Below, piece by piece: positions 1 through 8,449 of a stretch of 64,000 nt of DNA (position 1 is the stretch's first letter; each line of letters opens with the position of its first letter). The translations under genes and the position numbers were made by a program. Source of the DNA: Streptomyces microflavus (GTDB taxonomy: Bacteria; Actinomycetota; Actinomycetes; Streptomycetales; Streptomycetaceae); assembly GCF_014650075.1 (NCBI RefSeq), contig NZ_BMUG01000001.1, forward strand, positions 62,001 to 126,000, written 5' to 3'. The notes below the pieces were generated by a model. That model ran no database searches, had not been told where the DNA came from, and saw only the letters and a program-made list of their open reading frames with translations.

Positions 1-177
1 GAGACGTCCTCGACGGGTGAGACCACCACGGGTGAGACCACCGGCGAGACGTCCTCGACCGGCGAGACGACGACCGGTGAGACCACCGGTGAGACGTCTT
101 CGACGGGTGAGACCACCACGGGTGAGACCACCGGTGAGACGTCCTCGACCGGCGAGACCACCACGGGCGAGACCACC
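1..177 (+). repeat. 45-bp in-frame tandem repeat, about four copies
   Basis: The unit encodes GETSSTGETTTGETT. Four copies are visible, the first cut by the window edge, and the array probably continues to the left. Synonymous wobble differences between copies (ggc/ggt, tcc/tct) show that the amino-acid repeat is maintained while the DNA diverges. Confidence 0.85.
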
Positions 178-582
178 TCCGGCACCTCGGGCACGTCCGG
201 CACCACCGGTTCCACGGGCTCCACGGGCTCCACTGGTTCGACCGGCACCACCGGTTCCACCGGCACGTCGGGCTCCACCGGCGGCGACGACGGTGGCACC
301 GGCACGACCGGCTCCACCTCCGGCTCCGGCACCACCGGTTCCGCGACCGGTGGCGACGACGCCTGCACCGTCGAGTCCGGTGTCGTCGAGTGCGCCGACA
401 ACACGGACACCGACAGCGTCGGCAACCAGCCGGTCGAGCAGAGCAAGGGCAAGGAAGAGCTCGCCGAGACCGGTGCGGCCGAGACCACCTTCCTGGTCAT
501 CGGCGCCGCGACGATGATCGCCGGCGGCATCGGCTTCCGTATCCTGCCCCGCCTGGTCGGCGGCGGCCGTACGGTCGCCTAG
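1..582 (+). CDS. LAXTG-type sortase-anchored surface protein, 3' part only
   Basis: The reading frame is open from base 1 to a TAG at 580-582, so at least 193 C-terminal residues are present and the start lies outside the window. Residues 1-59 are a 15-residue tandem repeat rich in G, E, T and S, followed by a Gly/Ser/Thr linker. Next comes a small Cys-containing stretch (ACTVESGVVECADN), then LAETG, a hydrophobic segment (TTFLVIGAATMIAGGIGF) and a short basic tail. LAETG plus membrane segment plus basic tail is the cell-wall sorting signal used by class E sortases in streptomycetes. The Thr/Ser/Gly repeats look like an extended wall-spanning stalk. The missing N-terminal domain would decide the function, such as adhesin or enzyme. 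The frame assignment is secure. Confidence 0.85.
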   Translation, partial: ETSSTGETTTGETTGETSSTGETTTGETTGETSSTGETTTGETTGETSSTGETTTGETTSGTSGTSGTTGSTGSTGSTGSTGTTGSTGTSGSTGGDDGGTGTTGSTSGSGTTGSATGGDDACTVESGVVECADNTDTDSVGNQPVEQSKGKEELAETGAAETTFLVIGAATMIAGGIGFRILPRLVGGGRTVA

Positions 583-644
583 GACCCGCTGAACACCGCG
601 TACGGGCGCACCTGAGCCCCGTACACGGGTCGGCACGGCACAGG

Positions 645-684
645 GAAGGGCCCAGGAGGCCGCACAACGCCTCCTGGGCCCTTC
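645..684. terminator. Bidirectional terminator hairpin
   Basis: A perfect 16-bp inverted repeat (645-660 with 669-684) with an 8-nt loop lies between the stop of the wall-anchored protein (+) and the stop of the small membrane protein (-). It can serve both convergent transcripts. There is no long T tract, as is usual for Streptomyces terminators. Confidence 0.8.
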
Positions 685-724
685 TGGGCGTGCGTGAGCC
701 GCTGCGGCGGCCGTACGGGATGGG

Positions 725-925
725 TCAGGCCGTCTGGTGGGCCAGCAGCGCGAGCGCCGTCAGCAGCACCACCATCAGCGCGATCAGCATGGCGGGATTC
801 AACCCGGCCAGCGGGCCCTGGCCCTGCTCCTCCAGCATCTGCTGCCGGACGGCACGGCAGACGCGGCAGCGCCCCTCGCTCACGGGGGACGCGCAGTTCG
901 CGCACACCAGTCGGTCATAGGTCAT
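725..925 (-). CDS. Small zinc-ribbon membrane protein (66 aa)
   Basis: The protein begins MTYDRLVCANC. It has two CxxC-like pairs (CANC near residue 8 and CRVC near residue 20) that form a probable zinc ribbon, followed by one hydrophobic helix (MLIALMVVLLTALALLA) ending at the C-terminus. This suggests a tail-anchored cytoplasmic zinc finger. Two ATGs lie 6 bp apart. GGAGGA abuts the first (931) but is 6 nt from the second (925), so 925 is chosen. Conserved small proteins of this kind occur in streptomycetes, but I know of no function. The gene is convergent with the wall protein and divergent from ftsE. Confidence 0.6.
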   Translation of the reverse strand: MTYDRLVCANCASPVSEGRCRVCRAVRQQMLEEQGQGPLAGLNPAMLIALMVVLLTALALLAHQTA

Positions 926-1185
926 GCGCATTCCTCCTCCCGCGCGGCGGAGCCGCTGACTGCTTCTCTCTCCGCACAACGCTCCGGGAAACGCAACCGT
1001 TCCCCCCACCACTGTGCCAGCTCCCGCCGTTTTCGGCGCGGCCCGCCGGACAAGGCAGGGCCCGACCCGATACGTACCCGGCGGCGATCCGCCATAAATC
1101 GCCCATTGCCGGACGCCGCCTGCGCGCGTGAGCCCGGTTCGCGTATGGTCACGCTCACCTACTCCCGGCCGACCGTGGTGCATCC

Positions 1186-1875
1186 GTGATCCGATTCGAC
1201 AACGTCTCCAAGACCTACCCGAAGCAGACCCGACCGGCTCTGCGCGATGTCTCGCTGGACATCGAGAAGGGTGAGTTCGTCTTCCTGGTGGGCTCCTCCG
1301 GCTCCGGCAAGTCGACCTTCATGCGGCTGATCCTGCGCGAGGAGCGCGCCAGCACGGGCATGGTCCATGTGCTCGGCAAGGACCTCGCGCGGCTGTCCAA
1401 CTGGAAGGTGCCGCAGATGCGCCGCCAGCTGGGGACGGTCTTCCAGGACTTCCGCCTGCTGCCCAACAAGACCGTCGCGCAGAACGTGGCCTTCGCCCAG
1501 GAGGTCATCGGCAAGCCGCGCGGCGAGATCCGCAAGGCCGTGCCCCAGGTGCTCGACCTCGTCGGCCTCGGCGGCAAGGAGGAGCGGATGCCCGGTGAGC
1601 TCTCCGGTGGTGAGCAGCAGCGTGTGGCGATCGCCCGTGCCTTCGTCAACCGCCCGATGCTGCTGATCGCGGACGAGCCGACCGGCAACCTCGACCCGCA
1701 GACCTCCGTCGGCATCATGAAGCTGCTGGACCGGATCAACCGGACCGGCACCACCGTGATCATGGCGACCCACGACCAGAACATCGTCGACCAGATGCGC
1801 AAGCGCGTCATCGAGCTCGAATCGGGCCGTCTCGTACGCGACCAGGCACGCGGCGTCTACGGCTACCAGCACTGA
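1186..1875 (+). CDS. ftsE: Cell division ATP-binding protein FtsE
   Basis: This is the ABC-type ATPase of the FtsEX complex, which in other bacteria couples ATP hydrolysis at the membrane to activation of peptidoglycan hydrolases during division. The 229 residues contain Walker [10 protein letters not shown] (36-44), signature LSGGEQQRV (139-147), Walker B LLIADEP (159-165) and the H-loop region ATHDQ. Length and sequence are typical of actinobacterial FtsE. It starts at GTG 1186 and is followed 56 bp later by ftsX, so the two form an operon. The 250 bp upstream carry no gene and should hold the promoter. Confidence 0.97.
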   Translation: MIRFDNVSKTYPKQTRPALRDVSLDIEKGEFVFLVGSSGSGKSTFMRLILREERASTGMVHVLGKDLARLSNWKVPQMRRQLGTVFQDFRLLPNKTVAQNVAFAQEVIGKPRGEIRKAVPQVLDLVGLGGKEERMPGELSGGEQQRVAIARAFVNRPMLLIADEPTGNLDPQTSVGIMKLLDRINRTGTTVIMATHDQNIVDQMRKRVIELESGRLVRDQARGVYGYQH

Positions 1876-1931
1876 CCGGGGGGCCCTCGGGCCCCTCGTG
1901 CATTTCGAGCATCGAGTACTGAAAGGACGCC

Positions 1932-2852
1932 ATGCGCGCCCAGTTCGTCCTGTCGGAGATCGGCGTCGGTCTCCGTCGCAACCTCACGATGACCTTCGCC
2001 GTCGTGGTCTCCGTCGCCCTCTCGCTCGCCCTGTTCGGGGGCGCGCTGCTGATGCGCGAACAGGTCAGCACGATGAAGGACTACTGGTACGACAAGGTCA
2101 ACGTCTCGATCTTCCTCTGCAACAAGAACGACGCCAAGGACATGCCCAAGTGTGCGAAGGGCGCTGTCACCACGGAGCAGAAGAACCAGATCAAGGCCGA
2201 CCTGGAGAAGATGGAGGCCGTCCAGAAGCCGGTCCACTTCGAGACGGTCGACGAGGCGTACAAGCACTACCAGGAGCAGTTCGGCGACTCTCCGATGGCG
2301 GGCAACATCACGCCCGACCAGATGCAGGAGTCGTTCCGCGTCAAACTGAAGGACCCGCAGAAGTACAAGGTCGTCGCGACGGCCTTCGCGGGGCGGGACG
2401 GGGTGCAGTCCGTCCAGGACCAGCGGTCCATCCTGGACAACCTCTTCGAGTTGATGAACGGCATGAATGTCGTCGCGATCTACGTGATGATCCTGATGCT
2501 CGTCATCGCGGTGATCCTGATCGTCAACACCGTGCGCGTCTCCGCGTTCAGCCGGAGACGTGAGACGGGCATCATGCGCCTGGTGGGGGCCTCCGGCTTC
2601 TACATCCAGGCCCCCTTCATCATGGAGGCGGCCGTCGCCGGACTGATCGGCGGTCTGCTGGCCTGCGCGATGCTGCTGGGCGGCCGGTACTTCCTGATCG
2701 ACGGCGGCCTCGCGCTCCAGGAGAAGCTGAACCTGATCAACTTCATCGGCTGGGACGCCGTCCTCACGAAGCTCCCGCTGGTGCTGGCGATCGGCCTGCT
2801 GATGCCGGCCGTCGCCGCTCTCTTCGCGCTGCGCAAGTATCTGAAGGTATGA
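1932..2852 (+). CDS. ftsX: Cell division permease-like protein FtsX
   Basis: This is the membrane partner of FtsE (306 aa). The first transmembrane helix is near residues 20-42. An extracellular domain follows to about residue 170 and contains a Cys pair (FLCNKNDAKDMPKC). Three further helices follow (AIYVMILMLVIAVILIV, the region around IMEAAVAGLIGGLLACAMLL, and LPLVLAIGLLMPAVAALFAL). FtsX does not transport; it transmits FtsE's ATPase state to a cell-wall hydrolase outside the membrane. The S41 protease gene lies directly downstream but is separated by a terminator. Confidence 0.96.
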   Translation: MRAQFVLSEIGVGLRRNLTMTFAVVVSVALSLALFGGALLMREQVSTMKDYWYDKVNVSIFLCNKNDAKDMPKCAKGAVTTEQKNQIKADLEKMEAVQKPVHFETVDEAYKHYQEQFGDSPMAGNITPDQMQESFRVKLKDPQKYKVVATAFAGRDGVQSVQDQRSILDNLFELMNGMNVVAIYVMILMLVIAVILIVNTVRVSAFSRRRETGIMRLVGASGFYIQAPFIMEAAVAGLIGGLLACAMLLGGRYFLIDGGLALQEKLNLINFIGWDAVLTKLPLVLAIGLLMPAVAALFALRKYLKV

Positions 2853-2857
2853 CTTAC

Positions 2858-2901
2858 GCCTCCTGGGGCGCGCGGGCAAGTACCCGTGCGCCCCAGGAGG
2901 C
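2858..2901 (+). terminator. Terminator after ftsX
   Basis: A 14-bp inverted repeat (2858-2871 with 2888-2901) begins just after the ftsX stop codon and ends 20 bp before the ATG of the protease gene. It probably ends or attenuates the ftsEX transcript. Confidence 0.75.
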
Positions 2902-2920
2902 TTGTCCTAGACTCGGCGCC

Positions 2921-4108
2921 ATGTCGGGTTGTACGCACCGCTTCCGGCCCCGCGGCCTCTGCCGCGGGGCGGCCCTGACATTGGTCTTCGGGTGTGTCCT
3001 CGCCACCGGTGCGGCGACCGGTTCGCTGCCGCAGGACCCCGACCCCGTACCCGAGCTCCCGGCCCGTGCCGTCGCCTCCACCTCCTCGCCGGTCGACCGC
3101 GAGGAGATCGAGGACGCGGCGGCGAAGGCCGAGGCCGACGGGAAGTCCGTGAAGGACGCGGCCGGGGAGGTCGTCAGCCGCAGCGGGGACCGCTGGGGCG
3201 CGGTCTACGACGAGCGGGAGTACGAGGAGTTCGAGCAGTCCCTGGACGGCTCGTACCTGGGCGTCGGCCTCTCCGCCCGCCGCACCGCGACCGGCGGCGT
3301 CGCCGTCTCCCGGGTCCAGCCCGGCGGCCCCGCCGACCGGGCCGGCATCCGCGCGGGCGACCTGCTCCGCACGATCGACGGCCGCAGCGTCGACCGGCGC
3401 CCCGTCACCGACGTGGTCGCCCTGCTGCGTGGCGACGGTACGGGGGCCGGGGAAGGCACCCGCGTCGTCCTCGGTCTCGTACGCGAGGGGAAGCCCTCCA
3501 CGCAGACCCTGCGGCGCGCCCGCCTGACCCCCGACGCGGTCACCGTGAGCCGTCTGGGCACCGGCCCCTCCTCGGCGCTCCTCGTCAAGGTCGCCGCCTT
3601 CACCAAGGGGACCGGCGAGGAGGTACGGGACGCCGTCCGCACCGCGCCCCGGGACGCCGGGATACTCCTGGACCTGCGCGCCAACTCCGGCGGGCTGGTC
3701 ACCGAGGCCGTCACCGCCGCCTCCGCCTTCCTGGACGGCGGCCTGGTCGCCACCTACGACGTGCGCGGGGAGCAGCAGGCCCTGTACGCGGATCCCGGCG
3801 GCGACACCGAGCGGCCCGTGGTGGTCCTGGTGGACGGCGGCACGATGAGCGCGGCCGAGCTGCTGACCGGCGCCCTCCAGGACCGCGGCCGCGCGGTCAC
3901 CGTCGGTTCGCGCACCTTCGGCAAGGGCTCCGTGCAGATGCCCAGCGAGCTTCCGGGCGGTTCGGTGGCCGAGCTGACCGTGGGCCACTACCGCACACCG
4001 GCCGGCCGCAGCGTCGAGGGCCGGGGCATCACCCCCGACCTGGTGGCGGGCGAGAGGGCCCAGCAGCGGGCCGAGACGGTATTGAGTGGCCTCGGGGGTG
4101 GGTCGTAG
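2921..4108 (+). CDS. Secreted S41-family C-terminal processing peptidase
   Basis: The 395-aa protein has an N-terminal hydrophobic export segment (ALTLVFGCVLATGAATG), a PDZ domain (about residues 105-190, GVGLSARRTATGGVAVSRV onward) and an S41 tail-specific protease domain. The nucleophile Ser lies in GGTMSAAELLTGALQ and the general-base Lys in SRTFGKGSVQM, which is the Ser-Lys dyad of the CtpA family. It acts outside the membrane on protein C-termini. A longer frame opens at 2849, inside ftsX and the terminator. ATG 2921 is preferred because the product then begins with a normal signal sequence and the terminator stays non-coding. Confidence 0.93.
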   Translation: MSGCTHRFRPRGLCRGAALTLVFGCVLATGAATGSLPQDPDPVPELPARAVASTSSPVDREEIEDAAAKAEADGKSVKDAAGEVVSRSGDRWGAVYDEREYEEFEQSLDGSYLGVGLSARRTATGGVAVSRVQPGGPADRAGIRAGDLLRTIDGRSVDRRPVTDVVALLRGDGTGAGEGTRVVLGLVREGKPSTQTLRRARLTPDAVTVSRLGTGPSSALLVKVAAFTKGTGEEVRDAVRTAPRDAGILLDLRANSGGLVTEAVTAASAFLDGGLVATYDVRGEQQALYADPGGDTERPVVVLVDGGTMSAAELLTGALQDRGRAVTVGSRTFGKGSVQMPSELPGGSVAELTVGHYRTPAGRSVEGRGITPDLVAGERAQQRAETVLSGLGGGS

Positions 4109-4126
4109 TGCGAAAATGACCGCACT

Positions 4127-4615
4127 ATGGCTAAGGAAAAAGACACCGGGCGCAAGATGGTCGCGCAGAACAAGAAGGCGCGCCACGACTACACGATCCT
4201 CGACACCTACGAGTGCGGCCTCGTGCTCATGGGCACCGAGGTGAAGTCCCTGCGCATGGGCCGGGCCTCCCTGGTCGACGGGTTCGTCCAGATCGACGAC
4301 CACGAGGCGTGGCTGCACAACATCCACGTACCCGAGTACGTCCAGGGCACCTGGACCAACCACACGGCCAAGCGGAAGCGCAAGCTGCTCCTCCACCGGG
4401 CCGAGATCGACAAGCTGGAGTCGAAGTCCCAGGAGAGCGGCCACACGATCGTGCCGCTCGCCCTGTACTTCAAGGACGGCCGGGTCAAGGTCGAGATCGC
4501 GCTGGCGAAGGGCAAGAAGGAGTACGACAAGCGCCAGACGCTCCGCGAGAAGCAGGACACGAGGGAGACGAACCGCGCCATCTCGGCGGCCCGCAGGCGG
4601 CAGCGCAGCGCCTGA
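4127..4615 (+). CDS. smpB: SsrA-binding protein SmpB
   Basis: This is the partner of tmRNA in trans-translation. It binds the tRNA-like domain and helps place it in the ribosomal A site. The 162 residues include the hallmark [15 protein letters not shown] start, [16 protein letters not shown], and a basic C-terminal tail (RRRQRSA). The tmRNA gene follows 100 bp downstream, the usual actinobacterial pairing. A 7-bp inverted repeat (4106-4112 with 4121-4127) overlaps the start codon and the upstream stop, and no strong Shine-Dalgarno is visible. Initiation may therefore be weak or coupled to the upstream gene. Confidence 0.97.
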   Translation: MAKEKDTGRKMVAQNKKARHDYTILDTYECGLVLMGTEVKSLRMGRASLVDGFVQIDDHEAWLHNIHVPEYVQGTWTNHTAKRKRKLLLHRAEIDKLESKSQESGHTIVPLALYFKDGRVKVEIALAKGKKEYDKRQTLREKQDTRETNRAISAARRRQRSA

Positions 4616-4714
4616 GGAGCCCCCTGCGGGGGAATACGCTGGCATCGTCCGGCGTTGGTCACGTACGATGGGCCGTGCACCTCAGCGAAGGTGTGCGTTT
4701 TGAAAAATCAACAT

Positions 4715-5102
4715 GGGGATGATCGGTTTCGACAGCGGATGTCGAAGCAGGGGAAGCGAGTCGAGGAAGCGGCAATGATCTCGTAAACCATATGTCGCAA
4801 ACAATAATCGCCAATTCCAAGCGCGATTCCTCCGCCTTCGCCCTCGCTGCCTAATTAGCAGCTAAGCGAAGACTCTGCGGAGTGTCAGCCCGGGGGTGAT
4901 CCCGACCCGGATCCTGGCATCAACTAGGGATCTAAACTTCTAAGCCCGGCCACGGGGCCTAGAAGGAAATCAAACAGTGGCTGGGCCTGTCGGAGGCTTG
5001 TTCGCGTGACCTCCGGGGCCGAGAAAAGCGCAGCGAACTGCACTCGGAGAAGCCCTGGTTCCGCACCGTTGGACGCGGGTTCGATTCCCGCCATCTCCAC
5101 CA
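4715..5102 (+). ncRNA. ssrA: Transfer-messenger RNA (tmRNA)
   Basis: The 388-nt RNA rescues stalled ribosomes. The 5' end GGGGAU pairs with AUCUCC before the encoded ACCA 3' end (5099-5102), forming the alanyl-tRNA-like acceptor. A T-arm-like segment (gggttcgattccc) precedes it. The tag reading frame runs from resume codon GCC at 4810 to TAA at 4852-4854 and encodes ANSKRDSSAFALAA, ending in the usual ALAA degron. Pairing with the adjacent smpB supports the call. Confidence 0.96.
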
Positions 5103-5110
5103 CCCCATGT

Positions 5111-5153
5111 AAACCTCTGCCCCGCGAGTTCGCTCGCGGGGCAGAGGTTTTTT
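5111..5153 (+). terminator. Strong intrinsic terminator of ssrA
   Basis: A perfect 18-bp stem (5111-5128 with 5133-5150) is closed by a TTCG tetraloop, and six T residues run through the end of the stem to 5153. It also lies at the 3' end of the minus-strand GNAT gene and may serve both. Confidence 0.93.
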
Positions 5154-5169
5154 CATGCCGCAGGGCTTT

Positions 5170-5673
5170 TCACGGCAACGACCGGGTGAGCCACACCACT
5201 TCTTTGGTGCCTTCCATGGAAACGCGGTCCCGCTCGAACCCGAGCTTCTCCAGGACGCGCAGCGACGGCGTGTTCCAGGAGGCGACGGTGGACCAGAGCC
5301 GGTTTCGGCCGGTCGCGGCGGCGGCGCCGAGCACCGCGCGGGCCGCCTCGGTGGCGTAACCACGCCCGTGCGCGTGCCGGAACAGTTCGTACGCGATCTC
5401 GGGCTCCTCCAGGGTGGAGCGGCCGATGATCAGTCCGCAGTAGCCGATGAAGTCACCCTCTTCGCGGCGCTGGACGGGCAGCAGCGCGATTCCTGTGGAC
5501 TCCGTCGCGGTGAGCAGCTCCACGATCCCTTTGCGGCCGCGTTCGACCGTGTACGTCTCGTCGCCGCGTTCGGAGAGGAGGGCGCTGAACTCGGCCGCGT
5601 CCGACTCCGCCCACGGCCGCAGTATCAGCCGCTCGGTCTCCAGGTGGAAGGGCATGGTCTCGTAGCTCGACAT
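5170..5673 (-). CDS. GNAT family N-acetyltransferase (RimJ/RimL type)
   Basis: The 167-aa protein opens with LETERLILRPWAESDAAEF, the classic RimJ/RimL acetyltransferase N-terminus. It continues with FIGYCGLIIGR (beta strand 4) and YELFRHAHGRGYATEAARA, where the RGYATEA pyrophosphate-binding loop contacts acetyl-CoA. The C-terminus has the N-x-x-S/SLRVLEKLGF motif of the family. It probably acetylates an N-terminal or side-chain amine, but the substrate cannot be read from the sequence. ATG 5673 is chosen over the longer frame at 5691. Confidence 0.85.
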   Translation of the reverse strand: MSSYETMPFHLETERLILRPWAESDAAEFSALLSERGDETYTVERGRKGIVELLTATESTGIALLPVQRREEGDFIGYCGLIIGRSTLEEPEIAYELFRHAHGRGYATEAARAVLGAAAATGRNRLWSTVASWNTPSLRVLEKLGFERDRVSMEGTKEVVWLTRSLP

Positions 5674-5765
5674 GCCCCCACCCTGCCCCATGACATGGCC
5701 GGGCCACAGTGGACAACCGTGCGGCCCGGAACAGGTGAAGCGGACAACCCCGCCCGGATCGGCTT

Positions 5766-7214
5766 CTATTCCGGCCGGCTCCTGAGCGTCCCCGCGGCGG
5801 CGGCGACGGTCAGGGCGAGGGCCGCCGCGCCCATCGGAGCCGCGTAGCCGGAGACCGTACCCGTGTGCTCCACCAGCCAGCCGCCCCCGGCCGCACCGGC
5901 CGCCACCCCGCCCAGCAGTGCGGTGACCGAGAGCGTCATGCCCTCGTTCAACTGTCCCGGCGGTGTGGCCCGCTGGACCAGCGTCATGCCCGTGACCATG
6001 GTGGGCGCGGTCGCCGCACCCGCGAGCAGCAGGCAGAGCGCCAGGACGGGCAGGGATGCCGTCGAGGAGGCGGCGAGCAGCGGCAGGGACATCAGCGCGG
6101 TCATCGCGGTCAGACAGAGCAGCAGCCTGCGGTGGACGTTCCGGGCGGGCCGCAGCGAACCGTAGAGCAGCCCCGCCGCGCAGGACCCCGCCGCCTGGAG
6201 CGCCAGGATCGCGCCCCCGGCATGGGCGATGGAGACGACCTCCAGCGCCCCGAACACCGCCCCCGTGGCGAGGAAGACCGCCAGCAGCGCGGGCATGCCC
6301 GGCGCGCGGAGGGGGGAGACGGCCGTGCGGTTACGGGGGGTGGGCGGCGGTTCCGTCGTGCGCTGGGCGGCGAAGACCAGGACGCCGGTCATCAGCAGGA
6401 ACGCGCCCACCAGCGTGCCCGCCTCCGGGAAGAGCGCCCCGCAGAGCGTCGCCGCGACGACCGGGCCGAGCATGAAGCAGAGTTCGTCGGCGGCCTGTTC
6501 GAAGGAGTTCGCGGTGTGCAGGGCCGCCTGGTCGCCCCGGTGGAGGTGGGCCCAGCGGGCCCGGGACATCCCGCCGGTGTTGGGGGTGGTCGCGGTGGCG
6601 GCGTACGCGGCGAAGAGCGTCCAGGCGGGGGCGTCGTAGTGCACGCAGAGCACCAGCGCGAGGGATCCGAGCACGGCGAGCGCGGTCGCGGGCACGGCGA
6701 TCCTGGCCTGCCCGAAGCGGTCCACCAGCCGGGCCGTGAAGGGCGCGACGACCGCCGTCGCGGCGAGCCCGGTCGCGGTGACCGCCCCGGCGAGGGCGTA
6801 CGAGCCCCGGGACCCGGCGATCATGATGATCGCGCTGACGCCGAGCATCCCCATGGGGAGCCGGGCGATCAGGTTGCCGGCCGTGAAGGCGCGGGCCCCG
6901 GGGGTGGCGAGCAGCCGGAGGTAGGGGTTGGTGGGCGTCCGCCGAACCGTCCGCCGAACCGCCCGGCGCTCCTCACGCCGCCCCGCCCGCCGGCGTACGT
7001 CCTCCGATGCCGCACGCGCTCCGGACTCCGGTGCCGCACGTCCCCCGGGCTCCAACGCCGCAAGCCTCCCGGACTTCGGCGCCGCACGCCCCCCGGGCTC
7101 CGGCGCGGTGCGCGGTGCCGCGACCAGCTGGCCGCCGGTGACCGCGAGCAGCGCGGTGGGGGAGAGCGCGGGGAGGGCGGCGGGGCGGGGCCGGGTGGCA
7201 GGGGGTTTCGGCAT
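5766..7214 (-). CDS. MFS transporter with repeat-bearing N-terminal extension
   Basis: This is a 482-aa major facilitator superfamily protein with about 12 hydrophobic helices from residue 105 onward (ARAFTAGNLIARLPMGMLG to the C-terminus). The motif between helices 2 and 3 (ARLVDRFGQARI) fits MFS drug or sugar efflux carriers. The first roughly 100 residues are not MFS: a Pro/Ala/Arg-rich, low-complexity segment containing four 8-residue repeats. Homologues I know start near the equivalent of TPNPYLRLLATPG. Either the true start is internal, or the repeat extension is translated as a cytoplasmic tail. The gene is divergent from a LysR regulator that probably controls it. Confidence 0.8.
   Translation of the reverse strand: MPKPPATRPRPAALPALSPTALLAVTGGQLVAAPRTAPEPGGRAAPKSGRLAALEPGGRAAPESGARAASEDVRRRAGRREERRAVRRTVRRTPTNPYLRLLATPGARAFTAGNLIARLPMGMLGVSAIIMIAGSRGSYALAGAVTATGLAATAVVAPFTARLVDRFGQARIAVPATALAVLGSLALVLCVHYDAPAWTLFAAYAATATTPNTGGMSRARWAHLHRGDQAALHTANSFEQAADELCFMLGPVVAATLCGALFPEAGTLVGAFLLMTGVLVFAAQRTTEPPPTPRNRTAVSPLRAPGMPALLAVFLATGAVFGALEVVSIAHAGGAILALQAAGSCAAGLLYGSLRPARNVHRRLLLCLTAMTALMSLPLLAASSTASLPVLALCLLLAGAATAPTMVTGMTLVQRATPPGQLNEGMTLSVTALLGGVAAGAAGGGWLVEHTGTVSGYAAPMGAAALALTVAAAAGTLRSRPE
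7009..7104 (-). repeat. 24-bp tandem repeat x4 in the MFS N-terminal extension
   Basis: Four contiguous 24-bp units (7009, 7033, 7057, 7081) encode degenerate octapeptides of the type APEPGGRA on the minus strand. Units differ at several positions but keep the length of 24, so the frame is preserved. Confidence 0.85.
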
Positions 7215-7316
7215 GGGGCCAGCCTCGCCGCGCTACGCCGCCCCGGTCCAACACCTTCTGCCCGCCCATTCACGCACCCCTGTTGTCAATGGACCGCCGC
7301 GTTGTAGATTCACCCT

Positions 7317-8288
7317 GTGCCCGCCCCCGACCCCGCCCCCCGGCTCCTGCGCGCCTTCCTCGCCGTGGCCGAGGAGCTGCACTTCACCCGTGCCGCCGCC
7401 CGCCTCTTCGTCGCCCAGCAGGCGCTGAGCCGGGACATCCGCCGGCTGGAGCGCGAGCTCGGTGCGGAGCTGTTCGTCCGCACCACCCGCCAGGTCTCCC
7501 TCACCCCGGACGGCGAGCGCCTCCTCCCGTACGCACGCCGGGTGCTCGACGCGCACGACGCCCTCGCCGCAGCCTTCAGCGGCGGCCCTGCCCGGCCGCT
7601 GCTGGTCGACCTGAACAGTGACGGGACGACCGCCGCCCGGGTGCTGGAGCGGGCCCGTGAGCTCGCCCCGGAGTGCGAGCTGATGGCGCGGTTCGAGTCC
7701 GGGCTGACCTGGGCCGCCTCCGAGATCCTGGCCGGCCGGCTGGACGTCTCCTTCGGCCGGGCCGCCGGGCTCGCCCCGGGGGTGCGCGCCGGGCTCTCCG
7801 TACAGCCCGTGCGGTACGAGCCGATGGCTCTGATGCTGCAGGCCTCCCACCCCCTGGCCGGGCGTGAGGCCATCGCGCTGTCCGAGCTGTCCGGGACGAC
7901 CGTCTACGCGGGGGCGGGCAACGAGCGGACGCGGGAGTGGACGGACCTCGCCGCGCAGCTGTTCGCCGCGTGGGGCATCGAACTGGCCCCGCCGGTTCCG
8001 CTCGCCGTGGGGGTGGCCGAATTTCAGCGCGTCATCGCCAAGGCGGGCCACCCGGTTCTGGCGGTGATGGACTTCCCGCCGCTGCCGGGTGCCGTGCTGC
8101 GCCCGCTCGTCGATCCCATTCCGCTTTCGCCGCTGACGCTGGTCTGGCGCAAAGGTCTGCACCATCCCGGCATAGACGCGCTGCGTACGGCATCTGCCCA
8201 GTTGGGTACTGCAAAAGGCTGGCTCGTACCCCCGCCCGGCGCATGGCTGCCGGAGGGCGATCTGTCACTGATGCGCAACCGTTCCTGA
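7317..8288 (+). CDS. LysR-family transcriptional regulator
   Basis: The 323-aa protein has an N-terminal winged helix (LLRAFLAVAEELHFTRAAA, then AQQALSRDIRRLERELGAELF), the standard LysR DNA-binding motif. A periplasmic-binding-fold effector domain follows. It starts at GTG 7317, about 100 bp from the oppositely oriented MFS gene. This divergent arrangement is typical of LysR regulators that activate their neighbour in response to a small-molecule inducer. The inducer is not evident. Confidence 0.92.
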   Translation: MPAPDPAPRLLRAFLAVAEELHFTRAAARLFVAQQALSRDIRRLERELGAELFVRTTRQVSLTPDGERLLPYARRVLDAHDALAAAFSGGPARPLLVDLNSDGTTAARVLERARELAPECELMARFESGLTWAASEILAGRLDVSFGRAAGLAPGVRAGLSVQPVRYEPMALMLQASHPLAGREAIALSELSGTTVYAGAGNERTREWTDLAAQLFAAWGIELAPPVPLAVGVAEFQRVIAKAGHPVLAVMDFPPLPGAVLRPLVDPIPLSPLTLVWRKGLHHPGIDALRTASAQLGTAKGWLVPPPGAWLPEGDLSLMRNRS

Positions 8289-8449
8289 TCAACTCCGTTC
8301 AGGGGGACTTGGGCGTCAATGTCGTGCGCTACATTCGTCCTCCGGGTGCATGAATGCCAGTTCTCGTTGACGGTGTGGGATCCGCCCAACAGTAAAGAAC
8401 CGGTCAATTTTTCAGCGCCTGTCCGTTGAGTGGGGGATGGGCTGCATCT

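Noticed and set aside
1..177. CRISPR array at the left edge
   Set aside because: The repeat is in-frame, contiguous without spacers and inside a coding region.
8367..8396. Promoter of matA (TTGACG element at 8367-8372)
   Set aside because: No acceptable -10 box occurs at a 16-19 bp distance.
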